In this document: positions 41,118 through 51,502 of the stretch, one piece after another
Layout: every line of letters begins with the position of its first letter
Numbering within the stretch: position 1 is the first letter of the stretch
DNA from: Picrophilus oshimae DSM 9789
GTDB lineage: Archaea; Thermoplasmatota; Thermoplasmata; Thermoplasmatales; Thermoplasmataceae
DNA: 64,000 nt
Reading direction: 5' to 3'
NCBI RefSeq assembly: GCF_900176435.1
Contig: NZ_FWYE01000001.1
Coordinates: 434,001 to 498,000 of the forward strand
Notes under the pieces: generated by a model
The model's database searches: none
Told to the model about the DNA's origin: nothing
The model's input: only the letters and a program-made list of their open reading frames with translations
Translations under genes and position numbers: made by a program

Positions 41118-41125
41118 TTTATATT
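41118..41125 (+). promoter_or_regulatory. TATA box of the 23S rRNA gene
   Basis: The sequence tttatatt lies about 120 bp before the mature 23S end. Transcription should begin near 41145-41150. The transcribed leader then includes a small hairpin (ggtct/agacc, 41195-41208) and the 5' strand of the processing stem. Confidence 0.55.
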
Positions 41126-41212
41126 GAAGTTAGTTATATCGAGTATACACACAAATGAACCTATTAATACATGATTATTAATAGGGGAGGTGAAGGTCTT
41201 TTTAGACCAGTG

Positions 41213-41236
41213 ACACCGGATAAGTAAAGCAAGATG
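41213..41236 (+). other. 5' strand of the 23S rRNA processing stem (bulge-helix-bulge)
   Basis: The 12 bases at 41213-41224 (acaccggataag) are exactly complementary to 44153-44164. After one unpaired base and an AA/TT pair, the AGCA at 41228-41231 pairs with TGCT at 44144-44147. Three-base bulges lie on opposite strands (AGA 41232-41234 and AAT 44148-44150). This is the canonical substrate of the archaeal tRNA-splicing endonuclease. Confidence 0.8.
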
Positions 41237-41237
41237 A

Positions 41238-44140
41238 ATTGTGTACTGCTAAACTGTCTGGGGGATGGTTTGGCTTGAGAGCCGAAGAAGGACGTGCCAA
41301 GCTGCGAAATGCTCTGGGGAGGCGCATGGAGCCTTAGATCCAGAGATCTCCGAATGGGACTTCCTGATTCACTCCGTAAGGAGAGGGCACCCCGGGAATC
41401 GAAACATCCTAGTACCGGGAGGAAAAGAAATCAATCGAGATACCGTGAGTAAAGGCGATCGAAAGCGGTAGAGGGCAAACCGAATCCTACCCGAAAGGGC
41501 AAGGAGATGTGGAGTATGGACTTTCCCCAACGCCTCTTTTATCGATTCGAATAAGCTGGGAAGCTTAGCCATAGAGGGTGATAGCCCCGTAGAAGAAGAT
41601 AAAAAGGCCATGAGGGGAAGTATCCTGAGTACCATGCGTCGTTATTCGCGTGGGAATACGGGTGGCATGAACATCCAACCCTAAATACATCTCAAGTCCG
41701 ATAGCGAACAAGTACCGTGAGGGAAAACTGAAAAGCAACCCGGAAGGGCTGTGAAAAGAGCCTGAAACCAGACAGTGAAAACTTTATAGGGCACTAAAGG
41801 GGTGAACCGAAAGGTGACCGGTGTCCTATAGTCCGTGTTGAAGAACGGGCCAGGGAGTTGCGACGGTTGGCAAGGCTAATTCTTAAAGAAGGAGCCGTAG
41901 CGAAAGCGATTACCCGCACAGCAATGGAGGGGTAGCGTACCCAAGTGCGTTTAGTCAGCCGTGGCAGACCCGAAGCCGCTCGATCTACGCCTGAGTAGGT
42001 TGAAGCTTAGCGAAAGCTAGGTGGAGGACCGAACCGGTTCTGATGTGCAAATCGTTCGGATGACTTGGGTGTAGGGGTTAAAGGCTAATCTAGAGCGGCA
42101 ATAGCGGGTTCCCCCCGAAACTACCCGCAGGTAGACCTCCATGGAGATTTCGGATGAGGTAGAGCGACCGATTGGCCGGTTAGTAGTCGAAAGACTGCGC
42201 CGGCCTATCAAACTCCGAACTTGTCCGAATCGTAGATATGGGGTGCTAGGGCATAGGGATAAGCTTTATGCCCGTGAAGGGAACAACCTAGACCTGGATT
42301 AAGGCCTCTAAATACTGGCTAAGTGCGATCTAAAAAGGTTTGCGGCCGAAGACAGTGGGGAGGTTGGCTTAGAAGCAGCCATCCTTTAAAGAGTGCGTAA
42401 CAGCTCACTCACCGAGGCTACATGCCTTGAAGATGGAAGAGGCTAAAGCCAGTTGCCGAGATCCAGGACCACCGCAAGGTGATGTGGTAGGGGGGCGTGC
42501 TGTATGGGACGAAGCTTCTTCGAGAGGAGGAGTGGACCGTACAGTATCGCGGATCCTGGTAAAAGTAGCAGTCAAGAGTGGTGAGAATCCACTCCGCCGA
42601 AAGGGCAAAGGTTCCTTGGCAATGTTCGTCAGCCGAGGGTTAGCCGATCCTAAGGCCATTCCTAACAGGAAATGGTCGAAAGGGAAGCTGGTTAATATTC
42701 CAGCGCCTGAGGTGTTCTGCCATGCATGTGAGCTTCGGGATAGGAGGAGCACACCCGTCAGTGTGTTGGTGCATATAAGCAGATGGAGAGTTGTAATGAC
42801 GTAAAGTCTGCGAAGATGTATCTGTCCCCTTATGGGGATTTCTCTAATTCCTGGAGCCCATGAAAAGCATGCATGGGTCAAGCCTCAGATCGTACCAAGA
42901 ACCGACACAGGTGCCCCTGGATGAGAAGTCCAAGGCGTTTGGGAATAATGGACGCGAGGGAACTCGGCCAAATAGCTCCGTATCTTAGGTAGAAGGAGTG
43001 CCTATCCAGAGAGAGGATAGGTCGCAGTGGCAAGGGGACCCCGACTGTTTACCAAAAACACAGATCACTGCTAGTCCGTAAGGATGTGTATAGTGGTCGA
43101 AACCTGCCCAGTGCTGGTACCTGAAAGCTCCGCTCAAGGAGAAGAAGGGCCAGTAAACGGCGGGGGTAACTATGACCCTCTCAAGGTAGCGTAATACCTA
43201 GCCGCTTAATTGGCGGCTTGCATGAAGGTTCAACGAGAGTCCCACTGTCCCCGCGTTCAGCCCCGTGAAATTAATGTACTGGTGCACAATCCAGTCTCTC
43301 CCACGTGAAAGCGAAGTCCCCGTGGAGCTTTACTGCAGCCTGTAGCTGTGACGCGATTCTCAATGCGTAGGGTAGGAAGGAGCCATCGAAGTTCCGGTTG
43401 TGGCCGGAATGGAGGCGACGATGAAACACTTCCCTTTGGGAGTTGCGTCACTAACCTTGCAAAAGGGACAACTATTGGTGGGCAGTTTGGGTGGGGCGCC
43501 ACGCCTCTAACAATCCAACAGAGGCCTCCAAAGGTCAGCTCAGGAGGGTCAGAAATCCTCCGTAGAGTATAAAGGCAAAAGCTGGCTTGACAGTGTTCCA
43601 GACAATAAGGAACGCTGATGCGAAAGCAGGGCTTAGCGAACCACCTTGTCTCCCTCTTCATGAGGGCAGGTGATAAGAGAGAAGTTACCCCAGGGATAAC
43701 TGAGTTGTCCTCGGCAAGAGTACACATCGACCCGAGGGTTTGCTACTTCGATGTCGTCTGTTCCTATCCTGGCGCTGCATAAGACGCCAAGGGTGGGGCT
43801 GTTCGCCCATTAAAAGGGATCCTGAGATGGGTTCACTACGTCGCGAGACAGTAGGGTTGCTTCTCCGTGGGAGTGCTCGATGCCTGAAGGGAAGGAGCCT
43901 TTAGTACGAGAGGAACGGGGGTTCGTGGCCTCTGGTTTACCGGTTGTCCGACAGGGCAGTTGCCGGGTAGCTACGCCATACGCGAATAAAGGCTGAAAGC
44001 ATCTAAGCCTGAAGTCGCCCCTGAAAAGAGGCATCGTTATCAGGTCCCTCCTAAAAGAGGAGCTTGATAGGACCGGGATGTAAGTGCTGAGCTTTTGCGA
44101 GGCATTAAGTCCACGGTTACTAAAAGACCGAATGCACAAT
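41238..44140 (+). rRNA. 23S ribosomal RNA
   Basis: About 2.9 kb with universal large-subunit landmarks: gaaggacgtgcc near the 5' end, the GTPase-centre and domain IV-V text (gcgtaatacctagccgctt; aaggtagcg), the peptidyl-transferase loop (ccccagggataactg) and the sarcin-ricin loop (agtacgagaggaac) near the 3' end. Ends are placed where attgtg (41238-41243) pairs with cacaat (44135-44140). No intron interrupts it. No 16S, 5S or tRNA is attached, consistent with the known unlinked rRNA genes of Thermoplasmatales. Confidence 0.95.
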
Positions 44141-44141
44141 C

Positions 44142-44164
44142 CATGCTAATTTCTTATCCGGTGT
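44142..44164 (+). other. 3' strand of the 23S rRNA processing stem
   Basis: This strand pairs with 41213-41236: CA (44142-44143) with TG, TGCT (44144-44147) with AGCA, bulge AAT, then TT and the 12-base complement cttatccggtgt (44153-44164). Cleavage in the two bulges would release pre-23S RNA. Confidence 0.8.
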
Positions 44165-44167
44165 GTT

Positions 44168-44182
44168 TCCTTTTATTTTTAA
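44168..44182 (+). terminator. T-rich terminator of the 23S rRNA transcript
   Basis: Two pyrimidine runs (ccttttattttt) follow the processing stem directly. Archaeal RNA polymerase terminates at such oligo-U stretches without a hairpin. The convergent Mrp gene ends 6 bp beyond. Confidence 0.4.
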
Positions 44183-44187
44183 AAAAA

Positions 44188-45012
44188 TTAATTTTTAAGA
44201 TTCTTTATTATGTTTTCTGCAACATCATCAAAAAATTTCCTTGCAAATTCATTTTCAGCAGCTGCAGGTATACCCTTATCTGAATCCTCAACAATTTCAG
44301 GTATTATAGGAATTTTTCCCAAAAAGTTTATATTATACTGCTCTGCAAGCTTTTTTCCACCGCCGGATTTAAATATATCTGTTTCCTTCCCACAGTGCGG
44401 GCATATAAAGCCGCTCATGTTTTCTATTAGACCTATAACAGGTATCTTCACCTTTGATGCAAAGTCAATTGCCTTAACAGCATCGTTTAATGCAACGTCC
44501 TGTGGTGTTATCACTATGACAATTCCATCGGCATTTGGTATTAACTGGCATATGCTCAATGGCTCGTCTCCAGTTCCAGGCGGCAGATCCACTACAAGTA
44601 TGTCCTTTCCATCCCAGATGACATCCTCAAGGAACTGCTGTATGGCCTTGTGCCTCAGTGAACCACGCCATATAACTGCGGTCTCCCTTGGTATTATTAA
44701 CCCCATCGAAATTACATCAACGTTGTATTTTGTTTTAGCAGGTATTATTCCCTTTTCATCGCCGTAGACCTTTTCATTCTCTATGCCGAGCATCTTTGGA
44801 TCATCCGGGCCGTTTATATCAGCATCCAATAAGCCAACATTTAGATTTTTACCTGCAAGGGCAACAGCGAGATTTGCAGCAACCGTTGATTTACCAACAC
44901 CGCCCTTGCCGCTCATGATAAGTATTGTGTGCTTAACCCTGTATTTAAGAGATTTCTCCGGCGTCATCATCGGCCTTGGCGGTGGCGGATTGATCTTTAT
45001 ATTTCCAGTCAT
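44188..45012 (-). CDS. Mrp/NBP35-family iron-sulfur cluster carrier ATPase
   Basis: A 274-residue P-loop NTPase of the SIMIBI class. The deviant Walker A is SGKGGVGKST (about residue 33), ILVVDLPPGTGDEPL is Walker B, and FICPHCGKETDIF carries the CxxC that holds a bridging Fe-S cluster between two monomers. It delivers Fe-S clusters to apo-proteins. The ~30 N-terminal residues are proline-rich (NPPPPRPM). The MIP18-family protein at 2.4 kb may act in the same process. Confidence 0.9.
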   Translation of the reverse strand: MTGNIKINPPPPRPMMTPEKSLKYRVKHTILIMSGKGGVGKSTVAANLAVALAGKNLNVGLLDADINGPDDPKMLGIENEKVYGDEKGIIPAKTKYNVDVISMGLIIPRETAVIWRGSLRHKAIQQFLEDVIWDGKDILVVDLPPGTGDEPLSICQLIPNADGIVIVITPQDVALNDAVKAIDFASKVKIPVIGLIENMSGFICPHCGKETDIFKSGGGKKLAEQYNINFLGKIPIIPEIVEDSDKGIPAAAENEFARKFFDDVAENIIKNLKN

Positions 45013-45076
45013 GATTTTATATGCATTACTTGTATTTAAGAGTGCAGTGAAAAAAATTATAAAATTTAATATATAA

Positions 45077-46591
45077 TTAAAAAGTCTCGGCCAGTATTGA
45101 AGAAAACCTCTTTATTATATACTCCCTGCCAAGGTTATAAATAAAATACCCAAGCCTTGGCCCGCGGCTCCTGCCTATTAATATTTTATAAAATACCGCA
45201 AATGCATCCTGTGGCCTCATTTTTGATCTTCCTATTATGTCATAGACATAATTGTGTATTGAATCCGGTGACCATTCTATATTATCTATGTTCTCCAGGA
45301 ATTCATTTACAATCTTTCTTTCATCATCGTTTAAATTTATGTTTTCATCTGTAAGCGAGAACTTCATCTCAGGAGGTGCATACTTTTCAAGCCAGTACCT
45401 TGCAGTATCAATCTCATTCATTATATAATCATCTATGTAATCCTTCTCGTAGCCGCTTCTCTTAAGCGCTGATAACAGGGCATCGTTATTATTATATATC
45501 TGCACAAGCGTTACTATATGCCTGAATGTTATTTTTTCTGGCTCTTTTAGTATTTTTAATCTTGATAGCTCATAGACATCTTTGTAGTCATCATCCTTTA
45601 CACTGTCAAGGCCAAAATAGGCCCTTTCGTACTTTTCATACTCATCTATTAGATTTAAAAGCCCGGGCCCGGGATCAAAGTCTATGTGCCTGCCAGGATT
45701 GTTCTTTGCAATTAAAAATCTTATTATCTCTGGCGGTGAGAATTTTATCATCTCTGATGCGGGTATTACAACACCCGTTGATGAATGCATTACACCCTTT
45801 CCCTTTAAAAAGATCCTTTCATAAAGTAACGGAAGCGGTGGATTTATGTTAAAAATATCACTGGCTATGGCCTTTCCAGTATCGTATGAGCCACCGGCCG
45901 CGCCGTGATCCTTTCCAAATGGCTCTATTGTAACATGCAGTGAAAACCATTTTGCAGGCCATTCAACACGCCATGGCATCTTTCCATCATCAGTTCTTAT
46001 ATCGGCTTTGCCTGTATAGCCGCATTTGCATTTATACTCGGCATATGGATAATTATATGATATTACAGTGGTCGTGTTTATCCTTCCGCAGGATTTGCAT
46101 ACAGGTTCATATGGATACCAGTCACCGGTTATTTTATAATTTCCTATGCTGTTTAATATATTTTTTATTTTCTCCCTGTTGTTCATTGCAATATCTATGG
46201 CCCTTGACAGCACGCCGTTTTTATAAAGCGATGTCGTGCTTATTATCTCCGGCCTTACATCTATTTTGTCTATTGTCTCCTTAAAAGGCTCTAAAAAGTA
46301 TTCTGAATATGTTTTATCGCCATCTGGAGCAGGTATCATGCTCAATGGATGGCCAACGTACCTTTCATAGCTCCCTGGAAGGAACGGATAAACCTTTCTT
46401 AATGGATCCATGTCATCGCAGAGATATATAAAAGATGCCCTAATTCCAAGCTTTAATGCCTCCTTATATATTATATCGCCTGTGAGTATCTCCCTCATGT
46501 TTCCTATGTGTATTGGCCCTGACGGTGATATTCCCGTTGATATCCTTTGATCCCCTGAAACATCCTTTAATAAAGATTCACTCCAGTGCAT
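45077..46591 (-). CDS. lysS: lysyl-tRNA synthetase, class I
   Basis: A 504-residue class I-type LysRS, the archaeal form. The HIGH-equivalent is GPIHIGN; the KMSKS-equivalent region is KGVMHSSTG. A zinc-binding C4 cluster (CKSCGR...CKCGY) sits at about residues 170-200, and the helical anticodon-binding domain follows. I start at the ATG at 46591, two bases after the upstream stop; a GTG at 46597 overlaps that stop. It is the last gene of the HIT / PRTase-regulator / LysRS unit. Confidence 0.92.
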   Translation of the reverse strand: MHWSESLLKDVSGDQRISTGISPSGPIHIGNMREILTGDIIYKEALKLGIRASFIYLCDDMDPLRKVYPFLPGSYERYVGHPLSMIPAPDGDKTYSEYFLEPFKETIDKIDVRPEIISTTSLYKNGVLSRAIDIAMNNREKIKNILNSIGNYKITGDWYPYEPVCKSCGRINTTTVISYNYPYAEYKCKCGYTGKADIRTDDGKMPWRVEWPAKWFSLHVTIEPFGKDHGAAGGSYDTGKAIASDIFNINPPLPLLYERIFLKGKGVMHSSTGVVIPASEMIKFSPPEIIRFLIAKNNPGRHIDFDPGPGLLNLIDEYEKYERAYFGLDSVKDDDYKDVYELSRLKILKEPEKITFRHIVTLVQIYNNNDALLSALKRSGYEKDYIDDYIMNEIDTARYWLEKYAPPEMKFSLTDENINLNDDERKIVNEFLENIDNIEWSPDSIHNYVYDIIGRSKMRPQDAFAVFYKILIGRSRGPRLGYFIYNLGREYIIKRFSSILAETF

Positions 46592-46593
46592 GA

Positions 46594-47181
46594 TCACACC
46601 ATTACTGTTCTCATTATGGCCCTTATCTTCACGCCATTTATCTCATCGATGTTCAGCTTTGATGCTATTACAATGCACAGAACTGGCTTTCCACCAGATT
46701 TCTTTACATCCTCTATTGTTCTCTTCATGGTTTCGCCGGTGCTAACAACATCATCCATTATCACAACGTTTTTGTTTACAACAGAGGCGAAGTTGCTGCT
46801 GAAAAACCCCTCCTTTCTTGATGGATGTGGCCTGTATACTATTAGCTCCTTCCCGGTCATGTAGGATGCAAGGGTTGCAAATGGAATGCCATTGATTGTT
46901 ATTCCCAAAAATGCGTCAATGTTCAAATTCATCTTGTTTGATTCTTCCTCTGCTATATCTATCATTATCTCTGCAAGACTTCCTATCCTTGATCCAAAAA
47001 CACCGGCACTGCGCCAGCCTATTTTAACATCCTTTGCACTTCTCTCATTTACAAACTCCTTGCTAAGGAGCCATGTAACAGTATTAACCGATAAATGAAG
47101 CTCTGTTGATATCTCCTTATCCGACATTCCCTTATTCTTCATCTCTATGGCCCTGTTGTAGAGCTCCTCAAGACTCTTCAT
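46594..47181 (-). CDS. HTH-phosphoribosyltransferase regulator (GfcR/PyrE-like)
   Basis: A 195-residue protein with an N-terminal helix-turn-helix ([21 protein letters not shown], about residues 19-39) and a type I PRTase domain whose PRPP motif is [14 protein letters not shown]. This is the architecture of GfcR-type regulators, described in haloarchaea as controllers of sugar catabolism and often mis-annotated as orotate phosphoribosyltransferase. DNA targets here are unknown. Its start overlaps the HIT gene by 14 bp, and LysRS follows within 2 bp. Confidence 0.8.
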   Translation of the reverse strand: MKSLEELYNRAIEMKNKGMSDKEISTELHLSVNTVTWLLSKEFVNERSAKDVKIGWRSAGVFGSRIGSLAEIMIDIAEEESNKMNLNIDAFLGITINGIPFATLASYMTGKELIVYRPHPSRKEGFFSSNFASVVNKNVVIMDDVVSTGETMKRTIEDVKKSGGKPVLCIVIASKLNIDEINGVKIRAIMRTVMV

Positions 47182-47593
47182 TTAAAACACCTGCCCTTAT
47201 CTTTACTGCCGTTTTTTCCAGCTCTTTTATATCAGTTATATGTCTTTCCATATTAAGCTTACTGTTATTATATCTTGGTATCATATGAACATGATAATGC
47301 ATCACAACCTGGTTTGCCGCCCTGCCGTTGTTCTGGCTTATATTAAGCCCCTGGGCATTCAGGGAGGATATAAGAACCGGTGCAAGCTTTTTAACTGTTT
47401 TATAAATCTTGATGTACAGATCATTATCAATTGAAAATATATCCTGGTAATGTTCCCTTGGTATAACAAGTATGTGGCCGTTGTCTATAGGTGCATTATC
47501 CATAAACGCGACAACATCATCATCCTCATAAACAAAAGCCGCGTTCCTCTTCTTTATTATCTCCCTGCAGAAAACACAGCTGTCATCGTACAT
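47168..47593 (-). CDS. HIT-family nucleotide hydrolase/transferase
   Basis: A 141-residue histidine-triad protein. The catalytic HxHxH motif is HYHVHMIPR near residue 100; the zinc pair starts at CVFC (residues 6-9). Hint-type enzymes hydrolyse adenosine phosphoramidates, including lysyl-AMP formed by LysRS. Its operon here ends in lysS, so a link to aminoacyl-adenylate metabolism is tempting but unproven. Confidence 0.9.
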   Translation of the reverse strand: MYDDSCVFCREIIKKRNAAFVYEDDDVVAFMDNAPIDNGHILVIPREHYQDIFSIDNDLYIKIYKTVKKLAPVLISSLNAQGLNISQNNGRAANQVVMHYHVHMIPRYNNSKLNMERHITDIKELEKTAVKIRAGVLNEES

Positions 47594-47678
47594 TGTAAGT
47601 ATATATAATATAATTATAAAAGTATTTCAGAAAAATAAAAGAAAAGCTTTTAATAAAAATAATCGATACAGGAAATGG

Positions 47679-47751
47679 GCCGTGATAGCTCAGTTGGGAG
47701 AGCGCCAGACTGAAGATCTGGAGGTCGCTGGTTCAATCCCGGCTCACGGCA
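47679..47751 (+). tRNA. tRNA-Phe (anticodon GAA)
   Basis: Acceptor stem GCCGTGA pairs with TCACGGC. The anticodon stem ccaga/tctgg closes loop ctgaaga, giving anticodon GAA. The T loop is gttcaatcc and the discriminator is A. There is no intron. A TATA-like tttaataaaa lies about 25 nt upstream. The accessory region starts directly downstream, so the gene could be an integration site, although I see no duplicated 3' end. Confidence 0.95.
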
Positions 47752-47878
47752 TTATTATAAAAGTTCAATGTCTTAGCCATTCTAAAATTAAAAAATTATT
47801 TTATTTATATAATCATGATTTAGAGTTTATAATATAAAAATAGTGCTATATAATTTAAATATTATATAAAATTTATAT

Positions 47879-50800
47879 TTAATTATTAAAACATTCTTTC
47901 ACATAATCATTTAATTCATTGTATTTATCATTAAATTCTTTTTTTAATTTATTTATTTCATCTTTATTGGATTCGTTATTAATTTTTTCCTTTAATTGAT
48001 GTAGTTCTATGGATAGTTCAGCTACTTTATTATGAATATTACTATTTTTATCATATTTTGGTATATCTATTTGGAATGGCTTTTTATGTATGTGTCTTTC
48101 AGATAAGATTCCTGAATTCTTAAGCTGCTTAATTAAATAATTAGAATTTAATATTCCGCATATATAATATGCCTCATTTTTATCATCAAAATATGCATAA
48201 TATGAGGTAACATCTACTATTATATCTTTATTTTCTACAACAGCAGACCTTATTTTTGTTCCACTGGTATTATAAACAACCATGTAATTATAACTGTGCT
48301 GTGATAATAATTTATTACCATAGTTTAACCAGTCTATAAAACTCATAGAATTAGCGCTGTTTTTATTATTTGTGAATTTATTTCCTCTATTATTCTCCCA
48401 GTCTTTTTCTATTTCATTTAATTTTTCTAAATAATTTTTTAATAGATTATTTTGTATTGTGTTCATATTTTTTGTTTCGTATATGTTATTTTTTATTGAA
48501 TATGTGTATGGTATTGTATCTTTATTCTGGTCAATAATAAGCGTGTAATCTATTAAAGGCAATATTGCCTTTTCATTTAAATGAATTCCAAAATTTTCAA
48601 TCGATTCTCCTAAAACAATATTGTATATCAAATCTTTAAGAGCATAAAAATTATTCCATATAAATGAATAATCTCCCTTTTTATGCCTCTTATCTGCTGT
48701 TAATGGATTATATTTATCCATTGTTTTTATTAAATATGCATATTGCTCTTCCTTTAATATATCAACAAAGAAATATGGTCTTGGGAATATTGTTGCGCCT
48801 CTTTTGAATATACTTTTATAAATAGAATTTTTAGTAAAATTCATTGGTTTATCTGAAATGGCAGATTCGTTTTCTGATGTATTAATATAATATTTTTTAT
48901 TTATTATATCATAGTTAATATTATTATTAAAAACATCAACTTTTTCATTTGTAGAATTTTTTATTAAATAACCTGATATTTCTTTTTTATCTTTTAAATT
49001 AAAATCAAAAACTACAATACAAGAAGGCTTTCTAAACGGATTAATAGAATTATCTATATCTATTATTTCACTTATGTTTGCTGAATTAATCCATGCTTTC
49101 GTTCTTAAACCGTGATATTGAGAAGCATTCATAATAGATCTGGTTATAACAAAGCCTATTTTTCCAATAATTTTTTTATTTTTCCGTTTTAAATATTCGG
49201 ATGATCTTGCAATAAAGAAACCTGCATAATCAACATTGGCCTTATTTTGTGATCCGTGCTTCATTTTGTAATCATCATAAATGGAATCCAGATCATGTTG
49301 CCTCTCATATGATGTTTCTCTATAAGTTAGCCATGGTGGATTTCCTAATACAACATCTATTTTATTTCTAAAATAATATGGTGTGTATATGTTTTTTAAA
49401 ACATAGAACCATATGCCATCCTTTTTATTCTTAACTAATTGTATTAATTTTTTAATTAGATCTGAATTATACTTAAACTTATCAGGTACATTTATATTTT
49501 TTGTATTTAAATTTTTATAAACAAAATCTTTCATATCCTCTATGTATTTATTTAGCTGTATTATTGGCTCATCACCTGCATTAACATAGGAATAATCAAA
49601 ATCTGCCTTTATATTTGCAATGGGATTAAAATCTATTGTAACACTTTGTACATCGGCATTTAAAGAACTTCTCTTGTAATATGTCATTAGTGAATCTGCC
49701 AAAAATACCGGAATTATTAAATTTAATTTTTGATGTATGTAATTCTTGCCTAGAGATAATATGTAATTTGCCTTTGAGAATACAACAGCCAGGGGATTTA
49801 TATCAAAGCCTATTACCTCATCTGATATTTTTTGCGAACCAAGATCCTTTTTTCTTTCAATGCTTAATTTTAAAAATGTTCCTGAACCGCATGCAGGATC
49901 TAATATTACATTATCCTTTGTAACCAATTCATCAACCAAAATTTTTGCAAGCCATTCAGGTGTATAAAACTCACCTAGATTATGCCTCTCACTTGGAGAT
50001 ATTACACTTTCATACAAAACCCTGAAAATATCATCTTTTATATTTGAAAAATCATATAAATCTATTTCCTCATTGATATATGAGAAAAATTTATTGTTTT
50101 TATCTATAAATATATCAAAAAAGTTGTCAGGTTCAACAAAATTCATTATTCCCTTGGATTCAAAGGCGGAACCGTTTAATATATTTTCTATATTATTTTC
50201 ACCTAAAACTTTGCCAACTATAAACAATGAATAATAATATATTATTACATGCCTTAAATAAAATTCTAATGATATCTCTTTGTTGTTGCCTAAAACCTTG
50301 GCCACATAATTTTTCCATTCATCAAATTTAATTGTGTATTCTAAGTTATCAATTTTTATTTTTTTATTTTGAATATTCTTCAGTATTTCATTTTGTAAAT
50401 CCAAAAGCCTTGGTATTATAATATCAACCTTTGGATTTAATTTTATATCTTTTGGATTAAACAATAAATAGAGCTTTGTATATAGATTATTTAATGTATA
50501 TTCATCATTTTGAGTTTTTATTTCATTGTTTAATATAAAATCATATTCTTTTTGTTCATTGCTATTATATACCTCAAATATATTTCCATCTGTTATAATT
50601 AATTTAGAAACTGTATATCCGTTTTTCTCTCTTGCATTTTTATACCTTTTTAATTCCCTCAATGCCTCTTCTCTTGTATCTTTATTTATCTCATCCTTTG
50701 TTTCCATTAATATTCCTGCATAATAAATATCATTGCGGTTTTCCTCAAAACCTATGAACTCTGGCTTTATTCCCATTATATTTACCATTAACTTGCTTTC

Positions 50801-50911
50801 CATGTATGCCCTTTTGTTTAATTCTCCATTTTTTGTGGGTAAAACTTTTAAATATTCTTTAAGTTCATTTTCAAAATTATCTGGATAAATATATTCTAAC
50901 TGGTTTATCAT
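47879..50911 (-). CDS. single-chain restriction-modification enzyme (type IIG-like N6-adenine methylase with nuclease motif)
   Basis: A 1010-residue protein. The SAM-binding motif DPACGSGTF starts at residue 338 and the catalytic NPPW at residue 524, both marks of N6-adenine DNA methylases. Near the N terminus D61 and E70-T-K72 form a PD-(D/E)XK-like nuclease signature. The C-terminal third should hold the target-recognition domain and ends in a lysine/glutamate-rich coiled coil. No separate specificity or restriction subunit is adjacent, so one chain probably does all three jobs. It is more A/T-rich than its housekeeping neighbours, which suggests lateral acquisition. Confidence 0.8.
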   Translation of the reverse strand: MINQLEYIYPDNFENELKEYLKVLPTKNGELNKRAYMESKLMVNIMGIKPEFIGFEENRNDIYYAGILMETKDEINKDTREEALRELKRYKNAREKNGYTVSKLIITDGNIFEVYNSNEQKEYDFILNNEIKTQNDEYTLNNLYTKLYLLFNPKDIKLNPKVDIIIPRLLDLQNEILKNIQNKKIKIDNLEYTIKFDEWKNYVAKVLGNNKEISLEFYLRHVIIYYYSLFIVGKVLGENNIENILNGSAFESKGIMNFVEPDNFFDIFIDKNNKFFSYINEEIDLYDFSNIKDDIFRVLYESVISPSERHNLGEFYTPEWLAKILVDELVTKDNVILDPACGSGTFLKLSIERKKDLGSQKISDEVIGFDINPLAVVFSKANYILSLGKNYIHQKLNLIIPVFLADSLMTYYKRSSLNADVQSVTIDFNPIANIKADFDYSYVNAGDEPIIQLNKYIEDMKDFVYKNLNTKNINVPDKFKYNSDLIKKLIQLVKNKKDGIWFYVLKNIYTPYYFRNKIDVVLGNPPWLTYRETSYERQHDLDSIYDDYKMKHGSQNKANVDYAGFFIARSSEYLKRKNKKIIGKIGFVITRSIMNASQYHGLRTKAWINSANISEIIDIDNSINPFRKPSCIVVFDFNLKDKKEISGYLIKNSTNEKVDVFNNNINYDIINKKYYINTSENESAISDKPMNFTKNSIYKSIFKRGATIFPRPYFFVDILKEEQYAYLIKTMDKYNPLTADKRHKKGDYSFIWNNFYALKDLIYNIVLGESIENFGIHLNEKAILPLIDYTLIIDQNKDTIPYTYSIKNNIYETKNMNTIQNNLLKNYLEKLNEIEKDWENNRGNKFTNNKNSANSMSFIDWLNYGNKLLSQHSYNYMVVYNTSGTKIRSAVVENKDIIVDVTSYYAYFDDKNEAYYICGILNSNYLIKQLKNSGILSERHIHKKPFQIDIPKYDKNSNIHNKVAELSIELHQLKEKINNESNKDEINKLKKEFNDKYNELNDYVKECFNN

Positions 50912-51470
50912 TATATAATCTTTAATATGGATTTATTTTTAAATTTTTGTATTAGATTATTTCAATATTTTTATAATTATCATTAAAATTTTTTATTTAT
51001 TAAAAATGAAATATTATTTTTTAATTTTTTCATATATTTTATATGCTGAAAAGAACGCATTCCTTGGCATGTTTTTAATTTTCCATTTTCTAAGAATCAC
51101 CGATTTTTATAATTTATTTTATAATTTTCTGTTACAATAAAAAATTATAATGTAACCCCATATCTATTTATTTTAATATGAAAAATAAAAAAATTAAAAT
51201 GCAATGGTATGGAATACATATCCTAAATACCATTAATTTTTAACCTATATTGTGTGCATTGTTTAACCTTATCATAAATTCCTGGACCATGATTTTTAAT
51301 TTCCATTCCTTTACATTTCATTTATTTGTAAATCTATTTTATATATTCATTGATTCTAATAATTCCAGGCCATGTTATTTTTAAAATTCCTGTATTTAAA
51401 ATTGCTTTACAATTCTGTGAGTTTTGTAAAGCCATTATATAAATAATAAAATCTATCAAAAAGATTTAAT
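50912..51470. other. long AT-rich non-coding stretch
   Basis: About 560 bp without a credible ORF in any frame. The left end should hold the promoter of the restriction-modification gene. Near the right end a 9-bp inverted repeat (51404-51432) and a TATA-like box precede the ribbon-helix-helix locus. The rest is low-complexity sequence. Confidence 0.5.
51404..51432. promoter_or_regulatory. 9-bp inverted repeat, possible operator of the ribbon-helix-helix gene
   Basis: gctttacaa (51404-51412) and ttgtaaagc (51424-51432) are perfect complements separated by 11 bases. A TATA-like tatataaat follows at once (about 51437-51445). An RHH protein encoded next could bind here and block its own promoter; that is inference from layout. 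Confidence 0.45.
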
Positions 51471-51502
51471 ATGAGTATTACTAATAATCATACTGATGAA
51501 AA

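Noticed and set aside
41265-44139. Several open frames on both strands across the 23S rRNA gene
   Set aside because: They lie wholly inside conserved rRNA sequence and are not protein-coding.
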